This document shows, in pieces, positions 11,821 through 23,013 of a DNA stretch of 64,000 bases. Under the pieces are notes generated by a model that was not told where the DNA came from, did not search any database, and was given only the letters and a program-made list of their open reading frames with translations. The first letter of the stretch is position 1, and each line of letters starts with the position of its first letter. The DNA is taken from contig JAJEKV010000041.1 of the NCBI GenBank assembly GCA_021234155.1, positions 2,358,447-2,422,446 of the forward strand. The letters are read 5' to 3'. This DNA comes from Isoetes taiwanensis (lineage: Eukaryota > Streptophyta > Lycopodiopsida > Isoetales > Isoetaceae). Position numbers and translations under genes: made by a program.

Positions 11821-12177
11821 GTCGCAGGGATTCGAGCGAATTAGAGGGGTGATGGCAGATCCTCTTCTAACAGCCCTTCCGATGGCAGCAGAAGGATCGG
11901 ATGCATCTTTGGAAGCTGACGGCCAAGCATTTGTAGGATATGCTGCATCATTTTTAGGGCGCAACGCAAGTCTGTGGAGCGGGAAAATTATGTGGTTTTG
12001 GACGACGACGACGTAGCCCAAAACTCTGCTTGCCAGACTCCTACTTCTTGCAACAATGGATCTAATTTGTTATGCGGGCTTGCATGTATGTTGAGCACTT
12101 GCAGAGGAGTGCGATGGTTTGGTGGTTTTCTTTGCTTTTGTCTGCAACTTAAGGTTCGTTCTCTATTATTTGCTTGA
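11819..12177 (+). other. Weak candidate 5' exon, divergent from PPR gene
   Basis: An open frame from an ATG at 11819 (with a second ATG near 11852) encodes an alanine-rich stretch of about 65 codons. An overlapping frame (11974-12177) encodes an acidic 'VLDDDDVAQ' stretch and ends at a possible donor 'aag|gttcgt'. Neither resembles a family I know. The position, head-to-head with the PPR gene, is the main reason to list it. It may be a chance frame. Confidence 0.18.
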
Positions 12178-13397
12178 TTCTTGAAATCACTGCTTCACCC
12201 AATGTCAGCTCCTCTTTAGTAAATAGTGGCTTAGGTTATCAATTTGCTTGCATTGGAGGTTTAAATCCATGTATGCAATCAATGCATATTGGAGTATGTA
12301 TTAAAGCGCCCAGCTCCATGGAGTTTTAGTTCTGCATTTTAGTTTGGTGCATTTATACGATCTGATTGATTGCATATGTGTATGTTTCCAGATGATATAA
12401 GCTAGAGCTTGCTTTTAACTATAGTATGCTTTGTGCTGCATCTTTTTTCTGGTCCATTCAGAATTTACCGAGTTCCTCAAGACTCCAAAATGGTCTACTC
12501 TCCACAATACTAAAAGTAAATGAGCGAAATGAACATCAATAATTTCTTAACATGTGTCATTTACATACTAAAGAGGTCTCAAATGATGGTTTTGCATATC
12601 TGAAGATATTGCCATCAGATATATTTAATCTCGAAGAATATACAGATATGCAAAATATGTCTTAATCTTTGTTTTCTGTCCTCTCTAGATGCTAAAGGGG
12701 TGATATTGCAGCTAATGCCAACGAGCATGCCTCTATTCTGAATCAGTACTTAAATTGTCTTTAGAGCTGAATCAATTTATCTAGTGCTTTCTCTGCAGCC
12801 AAAATGTTTGAAACCTCATCTCCATGCTGCCTTCTTTTGAGAAAAAGAGTACAGACAGAAACTTAATTGATTCCAAAATGCTTATATCATTATTTTTTGC
12901 TTGTTTAGACAATTGTGTAGCAGAGGCTAGACCACTTGCTTATCTTTGAAATAAAAAAAAAAAATCATTTGTCATTTCTTTTTTTTTCTTTCTTACTCAG
13001 ACATAAGATGCAGCGCAATTCTGTAAATTTCTTTTCTTTCTTACTCTGGCAGGACCCCTTTCTGATGGTAGAGAGCTGTCATGGTAGGGTAGTTTCTATT
13101 ATCACAATGATTTTTCTATAACATTGTTTGTATATCCATGATTTAGGGCAAAGAAGCAAGGACACATTTATTAAGACATACCAAGAATCAAAACAGTGGC
13201 TTCAACATTCTCAAATATTTTTGCATTTGAGATATCTTAAAGCATAACAAAAATTGCTATAATATACTTTACTCTATGGCCATTCTAACAAAATGTTCTT
13301 TCGGATGAACCTGAACAGATCTCACGTACATTTTAACAAGATGTTCTTTCTAATGGACGTGAAAAAAATCTCTTTCTAATCTCTCTCTGGCATTCCC

Positions 13398-13487
13398 GTT
13401 TGTAGAAATTACATTTACATCTTGATTGCAAATATTTTTTGCTTTATGCATCTTGATTGCAAAATATTTTTACATTATGCAATATTT
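13398..13487. repeat. Short imperfect direct repeat
   Basis: A unit containing 'catcttgattgcaaa(a)tattttt' followed by 'gctttatg' or 'acattatg' occurs twice in tandem, about 40 bp apart. It is minor local repetition in AT-rich sequence. Confidence 0.6.
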
Positions 13488-13656
13488 GTATTAACACAGG
13501 ATATATAGGACGACTGTTTATAATAGATTTTTGGTACTTTTCTGGTAATGTGCAAAATGCAGTAAATTTAGAATTGGCTTGTATAACACAATCCTTATCA
13601 TAGCTGTATTTTTTGGGACAAGTAGTTCTGTTTAAGTATAAGATATATCCTGCTAG

Positions 13657-13734
13657 GTGTCCCAATATATCGATGCCCTTGATTCAATCTATATCGATGT
13701 CCTTGCAGCCTTGGAAAGTTTGCTTGGTGACATG
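13657..13734 (+). other. Candidate internal exon, 26 codons
   Basis: The segment is bounded by 'cctgctag|' and '|gtaagc', good splice signals. It is exactly 78 nt and open in the phase that begins VSQYIDALDSIYIDVL, a helical-looking peptide. It could belong to a plus-strand gene starting near 11.8 kb, but I cannot name a family or find neighbouring exons with confidence. Confidence 0.25.
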
Positions 13735-13890
13735 GTAAGCGACGTCAAAGTCGCTATGATAAAGTATTCTTGCTCTTTGGTCTATTCTATTCTATTATAT
13801 TCCTTGGTGCATTTCTTTCTATATGTTATAGAAGCATTAAAGTGCGTTTATGGTCTTTCTTTTAGGCTCTGTGGGATTGCAAAAGCATAA

Positions 13891-15170
13891 GACTTTTGGG
13901 GACTTGAAATGATCCATGTTCAATCACTAGTGAGTTTTCACCTAATGGTCAGCTTGTGATGACTGATGAGTGCACCCATAATTCCCCAAATGCAAATTGG
14001 CAATACGTTTTTGTTTGCCATAGTGTTTATTAGTCATGGACGGCTAAAATCAAACAGAAGTAAGGGATTCAAAGACAATTGAAAAGAGCTCCGAAAAGCT
14101 TTATGGAGTTGATTTTGAATTCCTTGCTGCTTTAAATTGTGCGATAAGGGATTTTTTTCGACAGACTTGCAAGTCCAAAATGTGTATGGAGCTTGAGCCA
14201 AATTTTCCCTAGAATGTTCAGTCTCGTTATAGCCGTTTTCATTATTTTTCACCAGATACACAAGCACATTCTAAATATTGATTGGATTAGAAACGACAGT
14301 CTAATCACCCAATGATAGCACACGTCCTTAGAACTTTCTCATATCATAGGAAATCAAGTCCCATATTTCAAGAACATTTTTAGCGCCATTTCAAAGTTAC
14401 ACAAATCCTCCATTGCAAGAGCTAGTCACCGAAGAGAACCGTCATGATATATAAATTAATTTCCAATACTAACTCCATTAAAAGACACTAAATGAGTGAG
14501 TTCGGATTATACTTAATGCATCTATAATTACGAAAGCAATAGCATCCCATGCTCTCTAGCGAAACTACAACAAAATCAATTTTTACCACTTGCAAGATGA
14601 TTATAATGAATGAAAAATGATATATAAGATTGATTCTTGCCACTTGTATAGTGATCACAATGGTGCTTGTGATTGTGGATACATCAATGAGTCTTCCAAT
14701 GGGCAACCCATTGATCCATTAGCATCTTATTTCCATGTAATATTTTTCAAAAGGAAAATAAGGGGGTGGGGGGACAAGGTCTTTGTGCTGAGGGTTGCCC
14801 TCCATGACCAGAGGGTGAAGTGGCTTAAATCATAGTTCAAAGTCATGATTAACTAGAATCCATAACCCTGAACATTTGGGAACAAAATTCTTTGTAGCAA
14901 GATGAACTATCTTTATCTTCCAAAATGCAGCCAAAGAGTTTGGCAACCTATAAAATAAAGAACACACGAATTTCAGAATTGAGTACAATGATACGGAATA
15001 AAGCTTTGCTATTAGGCAAGCAGAAAGCATCCAACATAAATCGAAGCCTGTGGAGCTGCAAACACAAATCGAATATCTTATTGTTTGGCTGGGTCTTATG
15101 GAGCATCTTCACTTGTAAAATATTTTGCAGACTAGACTAAAAAGCTTTAGGCACAAGCTTTTGCATACTA
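13891..15170. other. Unassigned
   Basis: AT-rich, with no recognisable exon, RNA gene or repeat terminus. The 5' truncation point of the LINE lies at the right end of this stretch. Confidence 0.4.
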
Positions 15171-16287
15171 TTGTACAATTCAATGGATGCATTCCCCATC
15201 ATCTATGCGGATGATGTAGACCTCTTGGCCCATAGACCAGAGGGCATGCAGGCACACCTAGATGCCCTGGACACATTCTGCCAGGCGACGGACATGCATG
15301 TCAACCTGGCCAAGACTAAGGTGGTCCTCATATCCTCCTCACGTCATCCAGCACCTCCGGCACTCACTTATCAGGGGCATATGGTAGAGGTTACACCCAG
15401 CTACAAGTACCTGGGGGTGGAATTTCCGTCCTCAATGTATTGAGATGCATCCATTTGCCTTCGGGTGACCGCAGGTTGGAAGGCGCTGTACGCAATGCAA
15501 AACAATAGTCACAGGGCCGAGCTGTATGACTAGGGCCACCAGTCACATTTGTTCCGGGCACTGGTGGAGCCAGTTCTTCTGTATGGGGTCGAGGTGTGGG
15601 GCCCAGTGGTGTCTTTGGCGACTTTGAATGACTTAGAGCAGGTCCAGAAGGCATTTTTGACGCAGGCACTTGGGGTCAAGCCCTCAGTTCCATATCAGAT
15701 CTTGTTGCAGGAGAAAGGATTCATGCCCCTGCAGCATGCGGCCCTCGATAGACACATTGTTTATTTCCAGAAGGTGGCCAGCATGGGCGACACTCGGCTC
15801 CCGCACTTAGCTTACGCTGTGGCGATGAGCCCGCAACGACTCAGGGCTTGTTGGAAGGACAAGAGAGCCCAGTGGCTAGCGCGCTGGAACGTAGACGCAC
15901 ATAGGTACGTCCAGGTATACACAGACGTCGGTCTGGATGGGTTGAGGGGGTACTTGGACTCTTGTTTCCTAGGGAAGTCCTGGGACCACCATGCTCTGGA
16001 ACAGGTAAAGGTGGCACACTACAAACAGCACATAAACCCCACCCTGGTTCGAGGCCCACAGCTCTACCTGCGTTCTCAGTTGCACATGAAGAAGCGCAGG
16101 ATCATCGCGTCCATTTGAACAGGGGTCCACCATCTTCGACTTGAGATGGGTCGGTGGGTTGGAGAGCCGCGCCAGGACAGGCTTTGTCAGTGTTGCCCAC
16201 TGGGGGTTGTTGAGGATGAAAGCCATGCCTTCCAGAGCTGTCCAACCTATAGTGAGATTCGGGCTCGCTACATTCTCTTGGTGCGAC
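15171..16287 (+). pseudogene. LINE reverse transcriptase C-terminal region, 5'-truncated
   Basis: The frame opens within the reverse transcriptase domain at the catalytic IYADDVDLL motif (around residue 10). It continues through a thumb-like region (LVEPVLLYGVEVWG, typical of non-LTR elements) and ends in a CxxC...H....C zinc-binding stretch (CQCC...HAFQSC, about 16180-16245). The whole 1.1 kb stays in one frame but is broken by three stop codons, at about 15441 (TGA), 15531 (TAG) and 16116 (TGA). Each could derive from CGA or CAG by a C-to-T change. The frame is cut at 16287 by insertion of an LTR element and resumes at 20996. The element is dead. The 5' part of the LINE is absent, as usual for incomplete target-primed reverse transcription. 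Confidence 0.88.
16283..16287. repeat. Target-site duplication GCGAC (left)
   Basis: GCGAC immediately precedes the TG of the 5' LTR and is repeated at 20991-20995 directly after the CA of the 3' LTR, as expected for LTR-element integration. Confidence 0.95.
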
Positions 16288-16637
16288 TGTTAACCACCTA
16301 GTGGTTAACATTGTGCATGCACATGTTAGGTGCATGCACATGTTAGGTGTCAGTGGTGGCAGACTGACACTTGGCATGATTAGGTTAACATAAGTGTTTA
16401 GATTTAGTTAGTGTACGGCTCAGATTTGCGGTCTACACTATATTAGACCGGAGCCTCTTCAGATGTACTCAGGTTTTATCTCAAATTTGGAGAGCCTCAT
16501 TAGCTCACGTTTCCCTCATTCTTTGTGCATATTGGTTTATCTTGTTCTTGTTTTGTGATCATGAGCATGGCAGCCTTGTAGCATCCGGCAGTCATGGACT
16601 GCTGCTGTAGGGTGCATGCCAAGAACTCAAACTAACA
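16288..16637 (+). repeat. 5' LTR of non-autonomous copy 1
   Basis: It starts TGTTAACCACCTAGTGGTTA (an inverted repeat in itself) and ends 'caaactaaca'. Compared with the 3' LTR it lacks 5 bp near 16397 and has one other visible substitution (ctgctgcTgtag versus Cagg). A direct repeat 'gcatgcacatgttaggt' occurs twice near the left end. Confidence 0.93.
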
Positions 16638-16656
16638 CTGGCACCGATGCCGGGGA
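16638..16656 (+). other. Primer-binding site, outer
   Basis: CTGGCACCGATGCCGGGGA directly follows the LTR. It resembles the TGGCGCCGTTGCCGGGGA primer-binding site, usually assigned to tRNA-Asp, of many plant Ty3/gypsy elements. Confidence 0.75.
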
Positions 16657-16658
16657 GA

Positions 16659-16835
16659 GATGTACTGAGGTTTATCTCATATTTGGAGAGCCTCATTTGG
16701 CCACGTTCCCCTTCATTCTTTGTATATATTTCCTTGTCTTGTTCTTGTTTTGTGATCATGAGCATGGCAGCCTTGTAGCATCCGGCAGTCATGGACTCTT
16801 TGGGCCGCTGGTGGTGCATGCCAAGAATCCAAACA
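16659..16835 (+). repeat. Extra partial LTR inside element 1
   Basis: This is a second copy of the 3' half of the LTR, from 'agatgtactgaggttt' to 'atccaaaca'. It matches the LTR type of copy 2 (…catatttggagagcctcatttggcc) better than it matches the flanking LTR of copy 1 (…caaatttggagagcctcattagctc). It is followed by its own primer-binding site at 16836. Confidence 0.85.
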
Positions 16836-16854
16836 TTGGCGCCGTTATGCCGGG
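16836..16854 (+). other. Primer-binding site, inner
   Basis: TTGGCGCCGTTATGCCGGG follows the partial LTR and is identical to the site at 23366-23384 in copy 2. Element 1 therefore has two tandem LTR-end/primer-site units. Confidence 0.8.
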
Positions 16855-18336
16855 TTCGCTCGTGATCACTTTTCGCTCCCTGCTGTTCGCATTTGTTGTC
16901 TTCTTTGCTCCAATTTTTCCCCGTTTTGACGACTTCTTGTATACTATTCTTCCCCTGTTAGGTTTCCTTAGTTTGCCCAACCAAGTCGATTTGTGTATCC
17001 GCTTGGCGGCGTTTGTTTTCCACCACGGTGATGATTACCCGGTGATCAACTTTAATTTCAGAATCTGTTCTCAAGACTCTGTTTTTTTCAAGTGCGGCAA
17101 GCCACGGTTTGCGATTTCGGATTTTCGAGTGGTGACAAAGCCTCCTCTCTCGCAAGATCTTGAGAAAAATCAGCGGTTTGATCCTCTTTTCTCTTCTATT
17201 TGCTGAAAAATTGTCAAAATATCATGATTTTTCATTATCCTCTGCTTTTTTTCTCGGTTTTTATCGAAATAGTGCTCGGCACACCAAAATATTCTCTTTC
17301 GGTTTATTTTTCGAGGGCGAAGACTGGCTAGCCCCCTTTGAGCCCATCCATTTGAGTTACACGATTCGAGTTCCTGCTTATTGTTTATTATGGCTTTCTT
17401 CGCGACTGTTTCTATTCTTATAAGCCGGTTCCCGCAGATACACGAGTATTATAAAGTTCTTTGGGCTCGGGGATTATCACAGATACCGGCCAAGTTAGCG
17501 AATTAAGCACATATGACGAGGAATTTTAAATCTATTATATTACTTTTTCCAATTTGGGTACACGCACACAATCGATCAGAAGATGAGCATTTGTTCTCCT
17601 ATCTTTTCAAGTTTTCATCTCAATTTGCCTGAGAGATGGGCGGGGGATGGCACACGACGACCCCGGTTGTTTCCGGAATCGTCATTTTTCCTCTATCTAA
17701 ACTGGGCACAATGTGAGTATCGGCTATTTCATCCGATCCGGCTTTCACAAACCGGTGGCCATTCTTCACATTTCATCTCGCACAAAGCACATCTGGGGGC
17801 GGCAATCTCTTCACCGGCAATTTTATCCGCCAAGTTTTTCAAGTATCACGGATCTCTTGATGCGCAACTTCCAATCGTCCTTCTTATTAAGTTTTTCAAG
17901 AGGGGGCTCGTGGCTAGCCCCCATCCATTATTCACCGCCAGAGTCTCAAATGCGGTTTGACACCTTTGGCTATTCTCGCAATCACCTACACTCAATTCGC
18001 ATATTATATCCATACGCTCCCGCAAGTACCGGGTTGCAAATTCAATAAGCACATTTATCCGGATCCTTGAAGCATCAGTCGGCCTTCTTCAAGGCTGCGA
18101 CCTGCATATCTCGCAAACAAGGGACATTTCATCAGTCACCACTGGATTCAATTTGAACATCTTTGGGAGTTAGATATTTTATCTTTCCAAGCTCTGCCGC
18201 CCAGATTCAAGGCCATTCAAGCTCTCTCCATGTCCAAGCAGATTTAGACGCTCAGATTCCGGCACTCTGTCAGGGCCTTGCCTCCCCTTTTTCAGAGATT
18301 TCTATCAGCAAACCTACTATATCCAGGCCCTGCATT

Positions 18337-19660
18337 CCAATATGTAGCACAATAACAGGGGGTTACTTTTAGATTTTTATACGTTTTTTCACATGGTTTT
18401 TCTATGATTTCGTTGTTGTATTCGTTGAGGTGTACTAAATAGTATTTCTAGAGTGCACCTTTTATGGGCCGTTGATTTTCGTTGGTTGGAACAATCCGAG
18501 GGTTGTTGTCTTCCTCTGCATGTGTTTATGCATGAACACTGCGCATGTGTATGCATGTGCATGTGCATGTTCATGTGCATGTGTATACATGTGCATGTGT
18601 ATTGTGCATGTGCATGTGCAAGTGCAAGTGCAAGTGCAAGTGCAAGTGCATGTGCATGTGTGCATGTGTGTGCATGTGTGCATGTGCATGTGTACTTGCC
18701 CTCTTTGGATTCTTATTGTCGGAGTGGATTTTACTACCACGAAATGGATTTTTTGCTCACACTTACAAAGGTATTTGTTTTTTAATGTTTCTTCAGTTAG
18801 CATAATGTTTTGTTTTACAAGGTATTGGTTTCCTGATTCTACAATGTAGTGCTGCAAAACCCCCTTTTGTTTCCTTCCTAAGATTTGCTGCAGATTCAAG
18901 TTTAGGCCCTCTGTTTGCTTCCAACTCTTGGATATTCCTGGCTGCCGGATTGTTCATAGCAGCCAGCCTTTAGCTTCAATCAACAAGCGGATTCTTATGC
19001 ACACAACAGGCGGATTATTCCACGCCCTTTTCCATGTCATGCAGATCAGTCAAACAGTGGCCACAAGAATGCATTTATATTGTAGGTTTGGAACTTTAAT
19101 AGAACCATAAGCTGAATCATGCATTACCTTTAAGCTAGAGATGGAACATCCAAAATCATATGGATTGATAAATAATGGTGTCATTGTGAAAGAGAAATAG
19201 TTGTAGCGAAAGTAACAATATGTAGCATAATAACAGGGGGTTTTCTTTGTGTTGCAAACTTTATGACTTTCAGAATGGGATCAATCTGCTCTATCTTTAT
19301 GGTAACTTTTATTTATGTTCTATTTGTTTTATTGTGATCAAATTCAAAAGCTACAGGTGATGAAAGCCTCAAATGAATTCTAGTTTTGTCCTGGTTTGAA
19401 TTCTAAAATTTTTGTCACATCTGGGGGGGGGCATCTCTAAGGCCCCGAAGGGGCCAAAAATTTTTTTTTTGCAACACAAACCATTAACATCCAACATATA
19501 AAAATTAAATCCTCCAACACATAACAACCAACACATAACAACCATTGACATTAAGAACCAACACATAACTATCATTGACATTAATTAACACAACCATTGG
19601 GTCCAACACATTTAAATTAAAATCCCCCTTAAACCCCTTTTGGTTTGGGTGCATATTCAC
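18337..19660. repeat. Older repeat block nested in element 1
   Basis: The block is absent from the homologous interior of copy 2. It begins 'caatatgtagcacaataac' (18337), has the same motif again at 19217, and ends 'taaaccccttttggtttggg' (about 19655). Both ends recur around the FANCF-like fragment at 50266 and 52005-52135. About 180 bp from 18337 is alignable with 50266-50450. It also contains a TGCATG/TGCAAG microsatellite. Transposon class is unknown; no inverted termini were found. Confidence 0.6.
18540..18690. repeat. (TGCATG/TGCAAG)n microsatellite
   Basis: About 150 bp of 6-bp units alternating GTGCAT and GTGCAA, with degenerate edges. It generates long Cys/Met/His- or Cys/Lys-rich open frames in several phases that have no other support as genes. 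Confidence 0.95.
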
Positions 19661-19760
19661 ACGGGGAGTGACGTAGGGCAGCGAGAGCCCTCATAATTGT
19701 ATTTTGCACCTTTTAGGGTACCCTATATTCTTGCCGTGCCCTAGTCACGTGCAGGGGACC

Positions 19761-20017
19761 CACGCTCACTTTACTGCTCTCACTCACGGGTCACGCTCCA
19801 ACGGGCAAAATAATTTTGCTGGCTGATAACCGCTCACGGCCACGCTACTTAAAAAGTCACGATCACACCCCACGCTCTGTATTTTTGCCCACGATTGACC
19901 ACGCCGTTTGACCACGCAAATTGACCACGCCAGTTGACCACGCAAAAGCCACGCTCTGTAATTTTAAGACCCACGCTTTGCCACGCTCTTCATGCTTTTT
20001 ATTTCCCATGCTCACGC
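19761..20017 (+). repeat. CACGC motif array, copy 1
   Basis: Twelve copies of CACGC occur within about 257 bp, mostly as CCACGCT(C/T) or GACCACGC, at irregular spacing of 10-40 bp. Some are in a regular sub-array 'gaccacgc(c/a)...' near 19908-19945. Chance expectation for a 5-mer over this length is well under one. A matching array lies at the same relative place in copy 2. The role is unknown; a protein- or RNA-binding array is one possibility. Confidence 0.88.
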
Positions 20018-20193
20018 TCCCCTATGGCTGATCACGGGGCACATTTTTATGGTGTTTATCTTTGTAAGCCCCCTATTATACTTGTTTTTAAGTAAAATTT
20101 TGGGCATTGTTTGTTTAAATGGACTTCCCCATGATATAAGGGGATAGTCTTCATATTTTTCTTGCCCCAGTTCCTATGATCCACGTTCTACAT

Positions 20194-20453
20194 GGGTAAA
20201 AGCATGAAAGGGTGTCTATAAATGTATCCCTTTTGGTACATGTGGCTATATTACACAAATCACCCAAAGTACCCAAAAACTACATGCATAGCCAAAACAT
20301 ATCTGAAATTTAGCTTAAATGTATATGCAAAGTACATAAAATAAAAAAGTGTATGTTTATACAAATAAAAAATAACCAAAATGTACGTGAAAAGTATCCA
20401 TATTTGTACATCAATTCAGTACAATGTACGTACACCCTTTCATGCTTTTACCC
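20194..20453. mobile_element. 260-bp MITE inside element 1
   Basis: The ends GGGTAAAAGCATGAAAGGGT and its reverse complement frame an AT-rich 260-bp segment. Copy 2 of the host element has the uninterrupted site ('ccacgttctgcatcgacattc' near 25320), so the insertion is directly demonstrated by an empty site. ACAT flanks both sides, but with the inverted ends the true duplication could be shorter. Superfamily not assigned. Confidence 0.85.
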
Positions 20454-20618
20454 ACATCGACATTCTTTCGGATCTTATCTGTCATCGACACATTCATGAA
20501 GATCTTTTGCGGCGACACCACCCAACCATTACCATTATTTTTACCCCTAATTTTTGGCACCATGTTGTAATTGTCAGACTTGTCTTATAAAAGTCTGTAC
20601 ATGTTTTCGTGCTAAAAA

Positions 20619-20635
20619 CTTTTAGGGGGAGGCAG
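20619..20635 (+). other. Polypurine tract, copy 1
   Basis: 'cttttagggggaggcag' directly precedes the 3' LTR, the expected position for plus-strand priming. The preceding 180 bp are nearly identical to the end of copy 2's interior. Confidence 0.8.
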
Positions 20636-20990
20636 TGTTAACCACCTAGTGGTTAACATTGTGCATGCACATGTTAGGTGCATGCACATGTTAGGTGTCA
20701 GTGGTGGCAGACTGACACTTGGCATGATTAGGTTAACATAAGTGTAGGGATTAGATTTAGTTAGTGTACGGCTCAGATTTGCGGTCTACACTATATTAGA
20801 CCGGAGCCTCTTCAGATGTACTCAGGTTTTATCTCAAATTTGGAGAGCCTCATTAGCTCACGTTTCCCTCATTCTTTGTGCATATTGGTTTATCTTGTTC
20901 TTGTTTTGTGATCATGAGCATGGCAGCCTTGTAGCATCCGGCAGTCATGGACTGCTGCTGCAGGGTGCATGCCAAGAACTCAAACTAACA
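20636..20990 (+). repeat. 3' LTR of non-autonomous copy 1
   Basis: 355 bp, TGTTAACC...AACTAACA, followed by the GCGAC target duplication. Nearly identical to the 5' LTR. Confidence 0.93.
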
Positions 20991-21305
20991 GCGACCTGGT
21001 CTGCCCCTGCACGAGCTACTCAGTACGCCGTCAGTTCGATCCCTTGGCTCCTACCTCCATGAGGTTTTGGATCTGCGGACTCACCTCTGCCCCCGGGCGC
21101 CTACCTGAGGTGTCGGGACTTCATGTGTATATGTATATTTGTACAGCTGCCAGCAGGCTTGTTGCTGCGACGGTTTTTCCCTCCTAAGAGGGGGGGTTTT
21201 TTAATCCGGGTAGCAACGGGCTTGCTGCACCCGTGTAATTTGGGTCCCATAGGCCGATTGACCTCCACGGACGATAAAAGAACCTTTCTTCCTTCCTTCC
21301 TTCCT
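20991..21305 (+). mobile_element. 3' end of the interrupted LINE
   Basis: Immediately after the target duplication the LINE frame resumes (about 30 codons, stop near 21107). A short 3' untranslated region follows, ending 'gataaaagaacc' plus (TTCC)n. A short 3' simple-repeat tail is typical of several LINE clades. The LINE therefore spanned about 1.4 kb before the LTR element entered it. Confidence 0.8.
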
Positions 21306-23008
21306 ATTTCAAATTGTTATTTGCCAGAATGACTACAGTGCATGTATATATTATAGGTCTTGTGATTTTCTTATATGCCTGGTTTGCTGCATCCAAGCTT
21401 GAATAATTGACAAGCAATCTGACTAGATGGTCACCTAAAACTCCGATTCAATCAAGGGGATTATGAATCATGAGAGATTGCATGGCTTGGCACAACTTGT
21501 ATGAAGCATTTTCATCTCTCCATATTCAAGCCCTAGTTCAAGGAAATACTTGGCTTATGGAGAAGGTTTAAGCATCACAATCTTCAATCTGCCACAATCT
21601 ACACAGAGCCGATGAGTTTAAAAACATCACTAAGCATTAAGTAAAGAAGATTTTGTGCATACTTCTGCTGCTGGTATCCAAAAGCTTGACAGATAAGCGC
21701 CTTTCACCTTATAGGTAGTCTGGCGATGGTGTTCTCCCAGCTCCAGTCCCCAACCAAAAACCCCTTTTTGTTGAGCTTTTCGCATCAAATGGTAAAAAAC
21801 GACCATTCTTTTTACTTCTCTGCATATCAAGATAAATGGATGCATCCGTTTTTAGATTCTGGTGGCCAAAATGCATGAACTCGACCCATTTTTGAAGCTT
21901 CTCTGTTTACAAGACTCGCCTCCAGTTTTAGGGAACCCAAAGTAATGGGCAGTCAGAGAAGATCAGTAATGTAAAAATTGTGGGCTGAGCTACTGCAAAA
22001 GATGAAGAGCCCAAATTGCAAAATGAGAAATATAAAAATTGGTTGTATGGTTTAGGGCTAGATTGGTCGGAACAGCTTCAGCTGCTGGGCGCTCTCTTTA
22101 TCTGGCTGTCGGAACTCAACTGCTTTGGACATGGCACCCAATCCTTCAGTGCTAGACTTCCACATTCTTTGCAGGTCAATGGTCCAACAAAGGCCCTATA
22201 TTCTGGACCAAATCCACTGCCATATTTGAAAGAATTGAAGAGAAGGGCACCGGTATGGATGTATAGTGGCCACTGCCAGTTTACACCCCAATAGTAAGTT
22301 TGGAGCAGTCATTGGCATATTCTTGGCATATACTGGCATATACCTAGAATATGCCATAAACCTACATGGATTGACCTGACCCTGAATATGGATGGAAGTC
22401 TACTATTTGCTCTGCCAAATCTCGGCTGCACATGGTCAAATTTGATATCGCTGGAAAAGTCTCTAAAAGGGCTTTCCAACAGCACCAATTTTATTTGATT
22501 CAAACTCGAGATCATGACCTATGACAATCATTGTGCAGGAGTCATGACCAAGCGGGGCTGGAGACCCGGTATTTTAACCAGGTTGCGAACAGATATATTA
22601 TTTCTGCACGGCATGTCTAGCTTTATTATGGTGTTGCATTTTTATACTGCCACATAGCTTGTACAATATCAAAGAATCATAATCGGGTTGAACTATTCAG
22701 TGTTATATACAACCGGCTGTCAACAACATTTTTAAGAGAAAATTTTGAAAATACATCTATACTTAAAAAAATGACCATAACGTTTTTGTGATGATTCAAA
22801 TGGGAATGGGTCCTTCAAGTGCATTGTCGATGAGGATGATATCTTTCCATTATTACCTAAATCGAAGTCTGAAATCTTGGTCTCCTAAATCCTTACAATT
22901 TTTTCATACTATAACTAACATAACGTGTGATTTTGGACTCCAATTCAGGTGATTTTAGATTTGATGGGAAGATATCATCTTTTTACAATGATTCGGAAGA
23001 AACAGTCC
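21306..23008. other. Unassigned spacer between two LTR elements
   Basis: No gene recognised. A small cluster of 'ggcatat' words lies near 22315-22355. The rest is AT-rich without a clear terminus. Confidence 0.4.
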
Positions 23009-23013
23009 CATTT

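Larger units (their letters stand above)
16288..20990 (+). mobile_element. Non-autonomous LTR retrotransposon, copy 1
   Basis: Two LTRs (TG...CA, about 350 and 355 bp), a 5-bp target duplication, primer-binding site and polypurine tract define a complete 4.7-kb element inserted in a LINE. The 4-kb interior has no recognisable gag, protease, integrase or reverse transcriptase. Its short open frames are discordant with the homologous second copy at 23014-25858, so it is probably not coding. It must be mobilised by proteins from another element, like LARD or TRIM-type parasites. It is longer than copy 2 partly because it carries a partial extra LTR, an older repeat block (18337-19660) and a MITE (20194-20453). 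Confidence 0.9.

Noticed and set aside
16616-17206. 196-codon frame across the LTR end and interior of element 1
   Set aside because: It runs through LTR, primer site and leader; the homologous stretch in copy 2 is in different frames, so it is not conserved as protein.
18453-18899. Cys/His/Met-rich open frames of 86-145 codons
   Set aside because: They are produced entirely by the TGCATG/TGCAAG microsatellite being open in several phases; no start, splice or family support.
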